A stretch of 64,000 bases of DNA from NCBI GenBank assembly GCA_902761905.1, contig CACWMK010000007.1:1-64000 (forward strand), in the 5' to 3' direction. A program made the position numbers and the translations under genes. Below are positions 38,352 through 47,682 of the stretch, in pieces. How positions within the stretch are numbered: the first letter of the stretch is position 1; each line of letters starts with the position of its first letter. The notes beneath the pieces were generated by a model. That model made no database searches. It saw only the letters and a list, made by a program, of their open reading frames with translations, and was not told where the DNA came from. The DNA comes from an uncultured Prevotellaceae bacterium (GTDB lineage: Bacteria > Bacteroidota > Bacteroidia > Bacteroidales > Bacteroidaceae).

Positions 38352-39593
38352 ATGGTGACTGACGAGGATATATTCAGCGCTTACTACTTGTGCCTGAAGC
38401 ACAAGGGTAGCTCGCCCAGCACTATTAACTATATGCTGGACCACCGCCAGGACCTTATCCGCCTGGCTGACGAGATTAACTCTCGGGAATATCATCCGTC
38501 CACCAGCATCACTTTCGTCGTTACCCGTCCGAAATACCGCGAGGTCTTTGCTGCTAACTTCCGTGACCGTGTGGTACATCACCTCATAGCTATGCGTATC
38601 GAGCCGCTCTTTGAAGAGATCTTCGGCGACCGTACATTTAACTGCCGTAAGGAGAAAGGCGTGCTCTACGGCATTAATATGCTCCGTGATGATATCGCTA
38701 AGTGCTCCGAGAACTACACACGTAGCTGCTACGTGATGCGCCTCGATCTCAAGGGCTTCTTCATGTCTATCGACAAACAGCTGCTCGATGGCATGCTCCG
38801 CGAGTTCATTACCCGCTATTACTTCGGCCCTGATAAGGATGATATCCTCTGGCTCACCCATGTCGTGGTGATGCATCGCCCCGAACTTGACTGCGAGCGT
38901 CGCTCTGCTCCTCAGAAATGGGATCATCTGCCGCCTAACAAGTCTCTCTTCACTAATGGCGATGGCCTTGGCCTGCCCATCGGAAACCTCTCCAGTCAGC
39001 TGTTCGCTAACTTCCTGCTCAACCTGCTTGACTGGTATCTCGAGCGTTCTCTTGGATTCCCTTATCATGGGCGCTATGTCGATGACTTCTATGTCATAGA
39101 CCGTAGTAAGCGCCGTCTGCTGCGTGCCGTGCCTAAAATCCGTCAGATGCTCCTTGACCGTTGCCATGTCCAGCTGCATCAGGATAAGTTCTATATCCAG
39201 CATTATTCTAAGGGAATCAAATTCACTGGTGCTGTGGTCAAGTTCGGCCGTATCTATCCTGCCAAGCGTACCATAGGCAATTTTATTTCCTCTGTTTACC
39301 GCTTTAACCAGGCACAGTCCATCGATGAGATCAAACATGGCCTTCAGTCCATCAACAGCTATCTGGGTATCCTGCGCCACATGAATAGCTATGCGCTTCG
39401 CCGCAGGATCCTCTCTATGATCGATGACCGTCTTTGGCAATATGTCTATGTCAAAGGCCATCACGAAGTGCTGTGCCTAAAGTCCCGTTATAAGAAGAAT
39501 CCTGTCCCTTGGCGTGACTCCGGCCTTCAGGTCTATTACATGAAGGATCCCATAAACTGGGACCTCCTCGATGAGGATAACCCCTTGCTCTGA
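38352..39593 (+). CDS. DGR reverse transcriptase
   Basis: A 413-residue reverse transcriptase of the DGR class. Motif A is RLDLKGFFMSID with Asp132, motif 4 is GLPIGNLSSQLFAN (the DGR form of the QGxxxSP motif), and the catalytic box is YVDD at 242-245. It makes error-prone cDNA from the template RNA, misreading adenines, and this cDNA replaces the VR. The gene starts 22 bases behind the TR. The N-terminus (MVTDEDIFSAYYLCLKHKGS) is of the expected length, and no truncation is visible. Confidence 0.92.
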   Translation: MVTDEDIFSAYYLCLKHKGSSPSTINYMLDHRQDLIRLADEINSREYHPSTSITFVVTRPKYREVFAANFRDRVVHHLIAMRIEPLFEEIFGDRTFNCRKEKGVLYGINMLRDDIAKCSENYTRSCYVMRLDLKGFFMSIDKQLLDGMLREFITRYYFGPDKDDILWLTHVVVMHRPELDCERRSAPQKWDHLPPNKSLFTNGDGLGLPIGNLSSQLFANFLLNLLDWYLERSLGFPYHGRYVDDFYVIDRSKRRLLRAVPKIRQMLLDRCHVQLHQDKFYIQHYSKGIKFTGAVVKFGRIYPAKRTIGNFISSVYRFNQAQSIDEIKHGLQSINSYLGILRHMNSYALRRRILSMIDDRLWQYVYVKGHHEVLCLKSRYKKNPVPWRDSGLQVYYMKDPINWDLLDEDNPLL

Positions 39594-39598
39594 CCCGC

Positions 39599-39633
39599 GT
39601 ATTTTTATGATCCTGTATTTCTGGCTACATTTG
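39599..39633 (+). promoter_or_regulatory. Late phage promoter P4 (before the lysis genes)
   Basis: GTATTTTT (39599-39606), 19 bases, TACATTTG (39626-39633), 20 bases before the holin ATG. The T-tract begins just behind the reverse transcriptase stop. Confidence 0.75.
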
Positions 39634-39653
39634 CAGAAAAATAGTCAGAGATT

Positions 39654-40112
39654 ATGTTTGAGCAAGTAAAAAACGTTGTTGTCGGTATAGCCATGGCCAT
39701 CCTGGCTTACCTCAAGCCCATCGAGGGGGAACTGTGGAGTCTCTTCCTGGTATTCTTCCTTAATTTCTTTTTCGGCTATCTATCGGGCATGATTGCTAAC
39801 CGCGAGGATTTCAACATCAAAAAGGCATTCCGCTGTATTGGAGAGGCATCGGTATTCTTCGTTTTATGTACTGCGATCTACGCTATAGGAAAGCTGAAGG
39901 GGCAGGATGGTGGTGCTCTGCAATGTGTAAGTTTCATTACCTACACGATCATTTATTTCTATGGTACCAATGTTCTGAAGAATCTGAAAAAGATTTTTAA
40001 ACCACACACAGCCCCATGGCTAGTAATCTCATTCCTCTATTATGTTCTTCGCTTCAAATTCATTGAGCGTATCCCGTTCCTATCAGATTACCTTAATTTG
40101 AAAGAAGCATGA
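39654..40112 (+). CDS. Phage holin
   Basis: A 152-residue membrane protein with three to four transmembrane segments (VVVGIAMAILAYLKPIEG; LWSLFLVFFLNFFFGYLSGM; ASVFFVLCTAIYAIGKLK; WLVISFLYYVLRF). Size and gene context (directly before the amidase with ATGA overlap) match Bacteroidales phage holins, which make holes in the inner membrane so that the endolysin reaches the wall. Confidence 0.75.
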   Translation: MFEQVKNVVVGIAMAILAYLKPIEGELWSLFLVFFLNFFFGYLSGMIANREDFNIKKAFRCIGEASVFFVLCTAIYAIGKLKGQDGGALQCVSFITYTIIYFYGTNVLKNLKKIFKPHTAPWLVISFLYYVLRFKFIERIPFLSDYLNLKEA

Positions 40113-40573
40113 GACGGATAAGTAGAATCTTCGTGCATTGCACGGCCAGTTATCAGAATTCAACCACGGAGGCCACTCTTCGCGCTGAGTTTAAGCGTAA
40201 TGGTTGGAAGAATCCTGGCTATCATTATGTCATCAAGACCGATGGTAATATCATCGTCATGCTAGATGAATCGAAGGTGGCTAACGGTGTGAAGGACTAT
40301 AATTCACATAGTATCCATGTGGCATGGATTGGTGGTATCGACCGTGATCATCCCAAGGGGATTGATAACCGCACTCCTGAGCAGAAGGTGGCGCTCTTCG
40401 ACCTGCTCACTAAACTCAAACTGAAGTATCCAGATGCTATGATTATGGGTCATCGTGATATATCACCCGACCTTAATCATAATGGCGTGGTGGATCCATG
40501 GGAACGTATCAAAGAGTGCCCCTGTTTTGATGCGATGATTGAGTATATGGACATAAATAAGATCACAGTATAA
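40109..40573 (+). CDS. Endolysin: N-acetylmuramoyl-L-alanine amidase
   Basis: A 154-residue amidase_2 (T7 lysozyme/PGRP) enzyme that cleaves the bond between muramic acid and L-alanine. Zinc ligands are His10 (FVHCTAS), His115 (MGHRDISPDLN) and Cys137 (KECPCFD). The motif GYHYVIKTDGNI is the conserved substrate segment. There is no signal peptide, so export depends on the holin. It overlaps the holin gene by four bases. Confidence 0.88.
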   Translation: MRRISRIFVHCTASYQNSTTEATLRAEFKRNGWKNPGYHYVIKTDGNIIVMLDESKVANGVKDYNSHSIHVAWIGGIDRDHPKGIDNRTPEQKVALFDLLTKLKLKYPDAMIMGHRDISPDLNHNGVVDPWERIKECPCFDAMIEYMDINKITV

Positions 40574-40594
40574 CAACTCCAAAATCATTATGTT

Positions 40595-41179
40595 ATGACT
40601 AAGAATCAGAAATTTGTTTTGGCCATTACTTTGGCTATCATCGCCGTCGCATGGTTGCGCGAATATTGTGGTGGTCAGGTTACTGAGATTGCTCAGCTGA
40701 AAGAACAACTGGCCAAGGCCAATACCAATGTCCCGCTGAAGCATGACACCGTCTATCTGCATAAGACAGACACTGTGCACGATGTGGTCACCTCTCCTGT
40801 TATTATGGCTGAGCTGAAGGCGCTCCGTCGTCAGCGCATCCTCGATGAACAGACCATTAAGGATCTGGGCCTCCGTCTCAAGCAACTCGATGCTATGCAG
40901 ACCACTGTTACTGAAACAAAAGACTCCGCGAGAGCGGCATACGATCACAATTTTAGGTTTTTTAGTTATTCTGATAGGTGGAGTCATCTCCAGTTCAGGT
41001 TGAATGACTCCACCTTCTATTACAACATCCGTGATTCGCTGTTATTCACCGTCTATCACGAATACCGTCACCGCTTCCTCTGGTGGCGTTGGGGCATCAA
41101 GGGCTATTACGTGAAAGCCCTGAACTTCAACCCCCACACCACCATCATATATAACCAATATGTAAAGCCCGAGAAATAG
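40595..41179 (+). CDS. Rz/spanin-like lysis protein (DUF6549-type, 194 aa)
   Basis: One N-terminal membrane segment (FVLAITLAIIAVAWLREYCG) is followed by a periplasmic coiled coil (EIAQLKEQLAKANTNVPLKH; RILDEQTIKDLGLRLKQLDA) and a beta-rich C-terminus. Such architecture is usual for the spanin-like gene behind the amidase in Bacteroidales phages. It probably completes lysis at the outer membrane. The stop codon lies inside a terminator hairpin. Confidence 0.6.
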   Translation: MTKNQKFVLAITLAIIAVAWLREYCGGQVTEIAQLKEQLAKANTNVPLKHDTVYLHKTDTVHDVVTSPVIMAELKALRRQRILDEQTIKDLGLRLKQLDAMQTTVTETKDSARAAYDHNFRFFSYSDRWSHLQFRLNDSTFYYNIRDSLLFTVYHEYRHRFLWWRWGIKGYYVKALNFNPHTTIIYNQYVKPEK

Positions 41180-41191
41180 TCTCGGGTTTTA
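41167..41191 (+). terminator. Terminator overlapping the stop of the lysis operon
   Basis: GCCCGAGA pairs with TCTCGGGT around AATAG, followed by TTTT. The TAG stop (41177-41179) is in the loop. Confidence 0.75.
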
Positions 41192-41229
41192 TTATTTGAT
41201 GCATTTAATGTTATTTTTTTATTGAAACG

Positions 41230-41261
41230 TTTGGTAGTTTCGGGAAAATTGCTTATATTTG
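41230..41261 (+). promoter_or_regulatory. Host-type promoter before the 41283 membrane gene
   Basis: TTTG (41230-41233), 20 bases, TATATTTG (41254-41261), then ATG at 41283. Confidence 0.75.
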
Positions 41262-41282
41262 CAGCAAAAGGTAGAATTATAT

Positions 41283-41534
41283 ATGTGGTACTTCTTAGCT
41301 TCTCCTGAGACAGGTCTTCTGATAGGCTTAGCACTTATCGTTTTCCTGATAGCAACCGTTATTAAGTCGGCTGGCTCTAAGATGGTTGTCTCAATAGATA
41401 AGGCCCAGGCTGATGAGAATTGGAGAAAATATAGGGAGACTGTTGGCCCCATGAGTTGGCCGGAGCGCATTTTTACTGTAGTAGTAATTGCACTGTTTGT
41501 TGCCTTTGTGGTATGGCTAGCTAACGTAACATAG
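41283..41534 (+). CDS. Small membrane protein with two helices (83 aa)
   Basis: Starts MWYFLASPETGLLIGLALIV with an N-terminal membrane segment, then an acidic soluble middle and a second helix (IFTVVVIALFVAFVVWLANV). It has its own host-type promoter rather than a late one, and the late promoter P5 begins at its stop codon. It may be expressed in the lysogen, for example for exclusion of related phages, but no family is recognised. Confidence 0.55.
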   Translation: MWYFLASPETGLLIGLALIVFLIATVIKSAGSKMVVSIDKAQADENWRKYRETVGPMSWPERIFTVVVIALFVAFVVWLANVT

Positions 41535-41568
41535 TATTTTTGTGTATGTTCCATAAGCGGTATATTTG
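41534..41568 (+). promoter_or_regulatory. Late phage promoter P5 (before the tape-measure gene)
   Basis: GTATTTTT (41534-41541), 19 bases, TATATTTG (41561-41568), 30 bases before ATG 41599. Confidence 0.75.
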
Positions 41569-41598
41569 CAGCATTATTGCATATATATCGCTTTTTTT

Positions 41599-44500
41599 AT
41601 GGCACATACTGAGGAATATAAAACCGTCATCAAACTCAATTCTGATCAGGCACAGAAAGAGATTGATAAACTGGAGAAAAAAGTTGCCGACCTGAGAAAG
41701 AGTCAGGCCGACTACAAAACCGATTCTGTCAAGTATAAGAATCTGCAGAAGGAGATTGACAAAACAATGTCGAAACTCGGAACTATGAAAAACCGGGTTA
41801 AGTCTGTCGAGGATGCTTTGAAAAATATGTCTAATGCCACTCCTAAACAGCTTAAGGCCACTATCAAGGATATTAATGCTCTGCTTAACAGTGGAGATAT
41901 TAAACGCGGTAGTAGGGAGTGGGATTCTCTTACTGTGGCTTTGAAGCAGGCCAACACTGAATTAGGAAAGATCAAGGCTGAAACAAAGGCCTCGCAGCCT
42001 GTCCTAAGTAAGTTCTTCAAATTCCTGAACGACAGTTGGGGTGGTATATTTGTACTCGTACAGAGCATATCCGGCATATCTACTACCATCCGCAAGTCTG
42101 TTGAAGACTATGCAAAGATGGAAGAGGAGATGGCCGACGTGCGTAAATATACTGGAATGACCGCTGATCAGGTCAGTGACCTCAATGAAGAGCTCAAGCG
42201 AATGGATACCCGCACGTCTCGCGAGCAGCTTAATCAGTTGGCTGGCAGTGCCGGTCGCCTTGGTCTCCAGTCAAAGAAGGATATCCTGGAGTTCGTCGAG
42301 GCTGCTGATATGATTGGTGTGGCACTGGGTGACGACCTCGGTGATGGTGCTGTCGATAAGATCGGTAAGTTGGCCATGGCCTTTGGCGAGGATGACAATA
42401 TGGGCTTGAAAAAGGCTATGCTCTCCACTGGTTCTGCACTCAATGAATTGGCCCAGAACTCTTCTGCTCAGGCAGGCTACCTGGTTGAGTTCACAGCACG
42501 CGTGGCTGGCTTTGGTAAGCAGCTGGGATTGACTCAGGCTCAGATCATGGGCTTCGGTACCGTGATGGATGAAAACCTGTTGAAGGATGAGATGGCTGCC
42601 ACCGCTTTCGGTAATATGCTCACCAAGATGCAGACCGATACAGCTAAGTTCGCCAAGATTGCGGGTAAGGATGTAAAGGAGTTCTCTGACCTCCTCCGTA
42701 AGGATGCCAACTCTGCTATCCTCGCACTGGCTGACAGTCTGAAGGCTGCAGATCCGCAGAACATGATGAAGATGCTCGATGACATGGGCCTTGATGGCTC
42801 ACGTGCAGTCGGTGTACTTTCTACTCTGGCCGATAAGATCGACGACGTGCGTAAACACCAGGCACGCGCCACTGAGGCCTATGCTAAGGCTACCAGCGTA
42901 CAGGGTGAGTTCAACACAATGAACAACACTGTACAGGCCCGTCTCGATAAATGTAAGAAACAGTTCAAGGAAATGTCCGTTGAACTGGGCGAGCGCCTGC
43001 TTCCATTGGTTAGATATACCATTACTGGTGCATCCATGCTGGCTAAGTCTTTGAGCGTATTGACCGGCTTCGTCTATGATAATTGGAAGGCTCTCGCTGT
43101 GTTGTCTGCACAGGTAGCTACCCTTACTGTTTTATGGAAAGCTCATTCTATTTGGCTGGCTATTATCGATGCCAGGAATAAAGCTGTTGCTTTCAGTACT
43201 GCTGCACTCACGGCCGCACAAAATCTTCTTCGCTCTGCAGGGGTTGCATTACATGCTATGTGGGCTCTGCTGACAAAGGGTGTGGCTGGTTATACTGTTG
43301 TCATGAGAGCAGCCAGGTTGGCTTCTATCACTCAACCTTGGGCTGCTTTGGCTACCGTTCTGTCTGTAGTTGGTGTTGCTATATATGGTGTCGTCAAAGC
43401 TTGGAAAAGCCATAGCGAAGCCGTTAAGAGCAATCTTCAGCAGGTCAAAGAAATGCGTGCCCAGCAGCAGCTGGAGGCTGACTTGAATAAGAAAGTCAGT
43501 GAGTCAATTGTTGACCAGAAAACTAAGGTCGAGCAACTGTCACGCATTATCCATTCGAATGCCTATACTATTGATGAACGTCGCACTGCCATCAAGAAAC
43601 TTCAGGATATCGTGCCTGATTATCATGCTGCCATAACTAACGAGGGCAAGTTATACAATGATAACTCTACGGCCATCAAACAGTATATTCAGGATCTGAA
43701 TGACGCTGCTTTGGCCGAGGCGGTTTATCAGAAAAAAGTTGAGATCAATCGAAAGAAGATGGAGCTCAACTTCAAACAGAACCGCATCGAGAACTCTCTG
43801 AAGGCTGTACAGGCTTACCGCGACACTCAGCAGCAGGTAACAGAAGAGTTGGTTTATGAGAATGGTAGCGTCGTAAAGAAACAGCATAAAACAAAATCGG
43901 CCGAAGAGAGCGACCGTCAGCAGAAAAGACACGAACAGCGTCTGGCCGAAGTCAAGTCAGAGACTAAGGTTGTGGAAGCTGAGGAAAAGTACATCGACAA
44001 GGTTCTCGAGAAGAATAAGAAAGTCAACGAACTGTTTACAAAGAAAGTGACTACTACCACAACACCTCCCGTTGTGCCGGAGCCAGTTAAAACTCCGGAA
44101 CCATATAAGTCCGATGGTGATGAGAAGAAAGAGGAAACTGAGCGTAAGAAAAAAGCTGCAGAGGAACGTAAGGCCTTGCTCGAGCAAAGTAAACAGTTAA
44201 AGGCCGAGATGGAAAACCGTCTTGCTGAGGAATCGCTTAGTTATAGCATGGGTCTGACAAACTATCGTGACTACATCGAGAAACGTAGACAGATTCAGTT
44301 GGAGGGAATACGTCAGCGCAAGGCTCTCTTCACTGAGGGCAGTGCCGAATACTTGCGTTTGGATGCTGAGGAGAAAAAGGTGTTGTTGCATGGTGATGAC
44401 GAGCAGCGCAAGTTGGAACTTAAGGAATACGAGCGTATGCATAAGGACCTCTTGCTTGAATTGGAAAGTGCTTTCAATACCGAGGGGTCTGCGATCTATA

Positions 44501-45909
44501 AGAATGAGGCTGCTTATCGTGAGGCTCGGTTCCAGGAGGAAATGGATTTCCTCGAGAATAAAAAGAAACTCACCAGTGATGGCTCGCTTGAGCAGATGCA
44601 GATAGAGTGGGAGATTGAAGACCGCAATAAAGAGCATAAGATGCAGCGTGAGCGTGAGTATATGACTCAGCTCAGCAAGTACCGCGAAGAGGTGGGTCGT
44701 ACTGATTACGACCGTCTGCAGCAGATAGAACTGGCAGGCGCTGAATCTTTATATAACGCACTGTTGGCTGATGGCAAGATGACTAAGGATGAATATGATG
44801 CCATCATCGAGCACATCCGCCGCAAATATGCCGGTCTGAAGGCCGAGCAGGCTGCAAACACCGATATCCAGGCTAAAGCTTCTGCATCGCTCGATACGGC
44901 TAAGAAAAATGCCGGTGTCAAGGATATGTCTGCAGGTGACAATGCAGCCACTGGTATATTCTCGATTTCCGAGGCTGTGCGTAACCAGAAACTGATCAAT
45001 GCCCAGCTGCAGGAACTCTACGGCGAGGATTACGAGAACAACCGCGAGTATCAGGAGGCCAAGCGACAGTTGGATCAGGAGACCATGCAGCAGATCGTGG
45101 CCGGCGCACAGGCTGCCTATCAGACCATTGGGCAGTTCATGTCTGCGGCCAGTGCATACTCTCAGGCTTGCAGCGACCTCGAGGTGGCAAAGATTACGGC
45201 CAACTATGACAAGCAGATCGAGGCTGCAGGGAATAATACTAAGAAGAAAGAGAAGCTAGAGAAAGAGCGTGATAAGAAGATCGCCGATGCCAAGACCAAG
45301 GCCAATAAAAAGGCTATGGTCATGGAGATGGCTCAGGCTGTCGCACAGTCGGCTATGGGTGCCATCAGCGCCTACAGCTCCACCATGGCTGGTGCTCCTT
45401 ATCCTGCTAACCTCATTCTCGCTCCGATATCTGCGGGCATCGCTCTAGCTGCTGGTGCTCTCCAGATAGCCACTATTAAAAAGCAGCATCAGGCTGAAGA
45501 GGCAGGCTACTATGAGGGTGGTTTCACCGGTGGCCACCGATATCGTCAAGAGGCTGGTGTGGTCCATGAGGGTGAGTTCGTGGCCAACCATCAGGCTGTC
45601 AACAACCCCAACATCCTTCCGTTCCTCACCTTCCTCGACCTGGCGCAGCGTAACAACACCGTCGGTTCGCTCTCCGCTCAGGATGTATCCCGCTCCATGG
45701 GCGCTGGTACCAGCCAGCTGCTTGCACCTATCGTCAACGTCAATGTCGACAATGAACGTCTCAACGATTCCATCGACCGCATCAACGAGAACCAGGATCG
45801 CCTTGCATCACAGCTGGAGCAGGGTATCGGTGTTGATATTCCTATCGATGGTGAAAACGGCCTTTACCGCAGAATGAAAAGATACGAAGACTTATTAAAG
45901 AAGAAATAA
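41599..45909 (+). CDS. Tape measure protein
   Basis: A 1436-residue protein, the longest phage gene. The N-terminal 130 residues are a coiled coil (IKLNSDQAQKEIDKLEKKVA). A central part with the phage TMP core pattern follows at about 190-430 (EMADVRKYTGMTADQVSDLN). Hydrophobic segments lie near 500-600 (WAALATVLSVVGVAIYGVVK), then a very long charged coiled coil. The end contains FVANHQAVNNPNILPFLTFL, a Bacteroides TMP signature. It sets tail length and may insert in the host membrane during DNA entry. The start at ATG 41599 follows P5. It is unusually placed behind the lysis genes. Confidence 0.88.
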   Translation: MAHTEEYKTVIKLNSDQAQKEIDKLEKKVADLRKSQADYKTDSVKYKNLQKEIDKTMSKLGTMKNRVKSVEDALKNMSNATPKQLKATIKDINALLNSGDIKRGSREWDSLTVALKQANTELGKIKAETKASQPVLSKFFKFLNDSWGGIFVLVQSISGISTTIRKSVEDYAKMEEEMADVRKYTGMTADQVSDLNEELKRMDTRTSREQLNQLAGSAGRLGLQSKKDILEFVEAADMIGVALGDDLGDGAVDKIGKLAMAFGEDDNMGLKKAMLSTGSALNELAQNSSAQAGYLVEFTARVAGFGKQLGLTQAQIMGFGTVMDENLLKDEMAATAFGNMLTKMQTDTAKFAKIAGKDVKEFSDLLRKDANSAILALADSLKAADPQNMMKMLDDMGLDGSRAVGVLSTLADKIDDVRKHQARATEAYAKATSVQGEFNTMNNTVQARLDKCKKQFKEMSVELGERLLPLVRYTITGASMLAKSLSVLTGFVYDNWKALAVLSAQVATLTVLWKAHSIWLAIIDARNKAVAFSTAALTAAQNLLRSAGVALHAMWALLTKGVAGYTVVMRAARLASITQPWAALATVLSVVGVAIYGVVKAWKSHSEAVKSNLQQVKEMRAQQQLEADLNKKVSESIVDQKTKVEQLSRIIHSNAYTIDERRTAIKKLQDIVPDYHAAITNEGKLYNDNSTAIKQYIQDLNDAALAEAVYQKKVEINRKKMELNFKQNRIENSLKAVQAYRDTQQQVTEELVYENGSVVKKQHKTKSAEESDRQQKRHEQRLAEVKSETKVVEAEEKYIDKVLEKNKKVNELFTKKVTTTTTPPVVPEPVKTPEPYKSDGDEKKEETERKKKAAEERKALLEQSKQLKAEMENRLAEESLSYSMGLTNYRDYIEKRRQIQLEGIRQRKALFTEGSAEYLRLDAEEKKVLLHGDDEQRKLELKEYERMHKDLLLELESAFNTEGSAIYKNEAAYREARFQEEMDFLENKKKLTSDGSLEQMQIEWEIEDRNKEHKMQREREYMTQLSKYREEVGRTDYDRLQQIELAGAESLYNALLADGKMTKDEYDAIIEHIRRKYAGLKAEQAANTDIQAKASASLDTAKKNAGVKDMSAGDNAATGIFSISEAVRNQKLINAQLQELYGEDYENNREYQEAKRQLDQETMQQIVAGAQAAYQTIGQFMSAASAYSQACSDLEVAKITANYDKQIEAAGNNTKKKEKLEKERDKKIADAKTKANKKAMVMEMAQAVAQSAMGAISAYSSTMAGAPYPANLILAPISAGIALAAGALQIATIKKQHQAEEAGYYEGGFTGGHRYRQEAGVVHEGEFVANHQAVNNPNILPFLTFLDLAQRNNTVGSLSAQDVSRSMGAGTSQLLAPIVNVNVDNERLNDSIDRINENQDRLASQLEQGIGVDIPIDGENGLYRRMKRYEDLLKKK

Positions 45910-47682
45910 ATGGCTACTGTTCTATATCTGAATAATACTCAGGTCTATCCTGACAGCTCGCAGTCTATAAAACTGATCCGTGAAAACCCTTACTTCACGG
46001 AATCTGAGTCTTATACTCTCGAGGTTAATCTGCCTATGTCAATATTAGAAAACCGTCGTTTCTTTGGCAATATTCACCGTATTGAAAAAGCAAAGCAGAT
46101 GAGTCCTATGAATTGTAGGATGCTTGTTGACAACCGCCCTGTCTTGGATGGAAAAGCTCGCGTGACTCAGATTACTGATGATTCCATTAAATTGCAACTG
46201 CTTGGTGGCCGTTCCGAGGTGAACTTCCTCTCGTCTGATAACCAAGACTATATCGATGAACTAGATCTTGGTTACGTCATAGCCACACGTGTTAATACAC
46301 GTTCTGGCACTATCGATCCTAGTGGTGGCGGTAGGGCAGAATACACATACTCTCTATCCACTGGCATGCGCATCAAGTCAACTCCTGTCTATGATGAGAC
46401 TAACTTGAGATATCAGGCTACTCGCCAGTTATGCCTGGTTGACTTGATGGTTTTCTGTATCGAGCATTATGGTTATACTGTAACAGCTAATGCAGTTGAT
46501 GTTTCTCCATGGAATGACATTTATATTGCCACAGCAATTGCTACTCGTATCATCCGTCACACACTGCCTCATTGGACTGTGTCCCAGTTCCTGCAGGAGA
46601 CCTGCAAGTTTTTCAATGTTACCATATACACAGACCAGATTCATAAGACTGCTAGGATTGTGAGTAACGTTGGCCTGCCTAGTCGTACCATTGTCAACCT
46701 GGAACCCGTTGATGAATACTCGGTGGAAGTGGCAGAGGAAGATAATGGTTGCATAGCCAACGATACTCTTGAGTATCAATTGTCTGATAGCGAACATCAT
46801 GAATATGACTGTATGGATGATGAACTGCGTAACACCATTAGCCACTTGGATTATGAAAGTAAGACTGCGGCTCTGCAGGCCTGGCGTGGTATGTCTTCTG
46901 CCACTCGCGTTTTATCTGTGTTCAGAACATTATCGGATGGTGATTATGCTTCATGGACTCGTGAATTCAACTGGAAGGATGAGAATCCTCCCGTCGAAGA
47001 GTTTATCAAAATTGATATGTTCGCACCTCTAAGTAGGGGTGGTAATACTTCTGAGCTGAAAATTGTTCCTGTGGCTATTGGCTATATCTATGATGAATCC
47101 GAAAGAGATGCCACTACTTACAAAGACTGGTTGGTTATGCCTTCTATGGCCAATTCCTTCCCTACTGAGGGATACGGGCAGAGAATGGGTGGAAGAAGAA
47201 ATTCTTCTTCAGGATCCTCTGATGATGATTCTTTATCGGTTCAAAGTTATATCGAGGGTGCTGAAGCTCCGGACAAATCTGAAAAAGAAGATCGTATGCA
47301 GGTGATGTTTGTTGACTCTGCTATTCAGACGTATGCTGCTCATTACAATTCGCTTAGGGGCTGGTCAGAGACTCAGGGCATTGTAGGTTTCACGGATCCT
47401 GTCCTGAAACCGCAGTTTGCAGGTGCTGGTCATCAATCCTGGTCATTGGCTCTCAGACCAACTTTGGCTACCAGCTTCCTTGGCCAGCTGCATGTTAATG
47501 GCTATTCGTTCATCACTAAGGCAAAGATCGCGATTAAGTTTATGGCAGAATTTATGCCTGATCCTACGGATGTTTTCATTATCAGAAATAAACGATATGG
47601 ATGTGAGAAGATCGAGGCAAATATTACTGCAGATGGTTTCGACAGATTGATGACCGGCTATTTCTACGAGATGACATCATAG
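45910..47682 (+). CDS. Tail hub or baseplate protein behind the tape measure (590 aa)
   Basis: A 590-residue beta-rich protein starting directly after the tape measure stop. The opening MATVLYLNNTQVYPDSSQSI and later FFNVTIYTDQIHKTARIVSN are typical of Bacteroidales tail-tip or hub proteins. In long-tailed phages this place encodes the distal tail or hub protein that seals the tube. It includes a Ser/Asp-rich loop (about 435-450) and no catalytic motif. It is the last rightward phage gene and converges on the integrase, overlapping it by six bases. Confidence 0.6.
   Translation: MATVLYLNNTQVYPDSSQSIKLIRENPYFTESESYTLEVNLPMSILENRRFFGNIHRIEKAKQMSPMNCRMLVDNRPVLDGKARVTQITDDSIKLQLLGGRSEVNFLSSDNQDYIDELDLGYVIATRVNTRSGTIDPSGGGRAEYTYSLSTGMRIKSTPVYDETNLRYQATRQLCLVDLMVFCIEHYGYTVTANAVDVSPWNDIYIATAIATRIIRHTLPHWTVSQFLQETCKFFNVTIYTDQIHKTARIVSNVGLPSRTIVNLEPVDEYSVEVAEEDNGCIANDTLEYQLSDSEHHEYDCMDDELRNTISHLDYESKTAALQAWRGMSSATRVLSVFRTLSDGDYASWTREFNWKDENPPVEEFIKIDMFAPLSRGGNTSELKIVPVAIGYIYDESERDATTYKDWLVMPSMANSFPTEGYGQRMGGRRNSSSGSSDDDSLSVQSYIEGAEAPDKSEKEDRMQVMFVDSAIQTYAAHYNSLRGWSETQGIVGFTDPVLKPQFAGAGHQSWSLALRPTLATSFLGQLHVNGYSFITKAKIAIKFMAEFMPDPTDVFIIRNKRYGCEKIEANITADGFDRLMTGYFYEMTS

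Noticed and set aside
38142..39464. Long minus-strand frame opposite the reverse transcriptase
   Set aside because: It runs through the template repeat and opposes clear RT motifs; composition is that of an antisense shadow.
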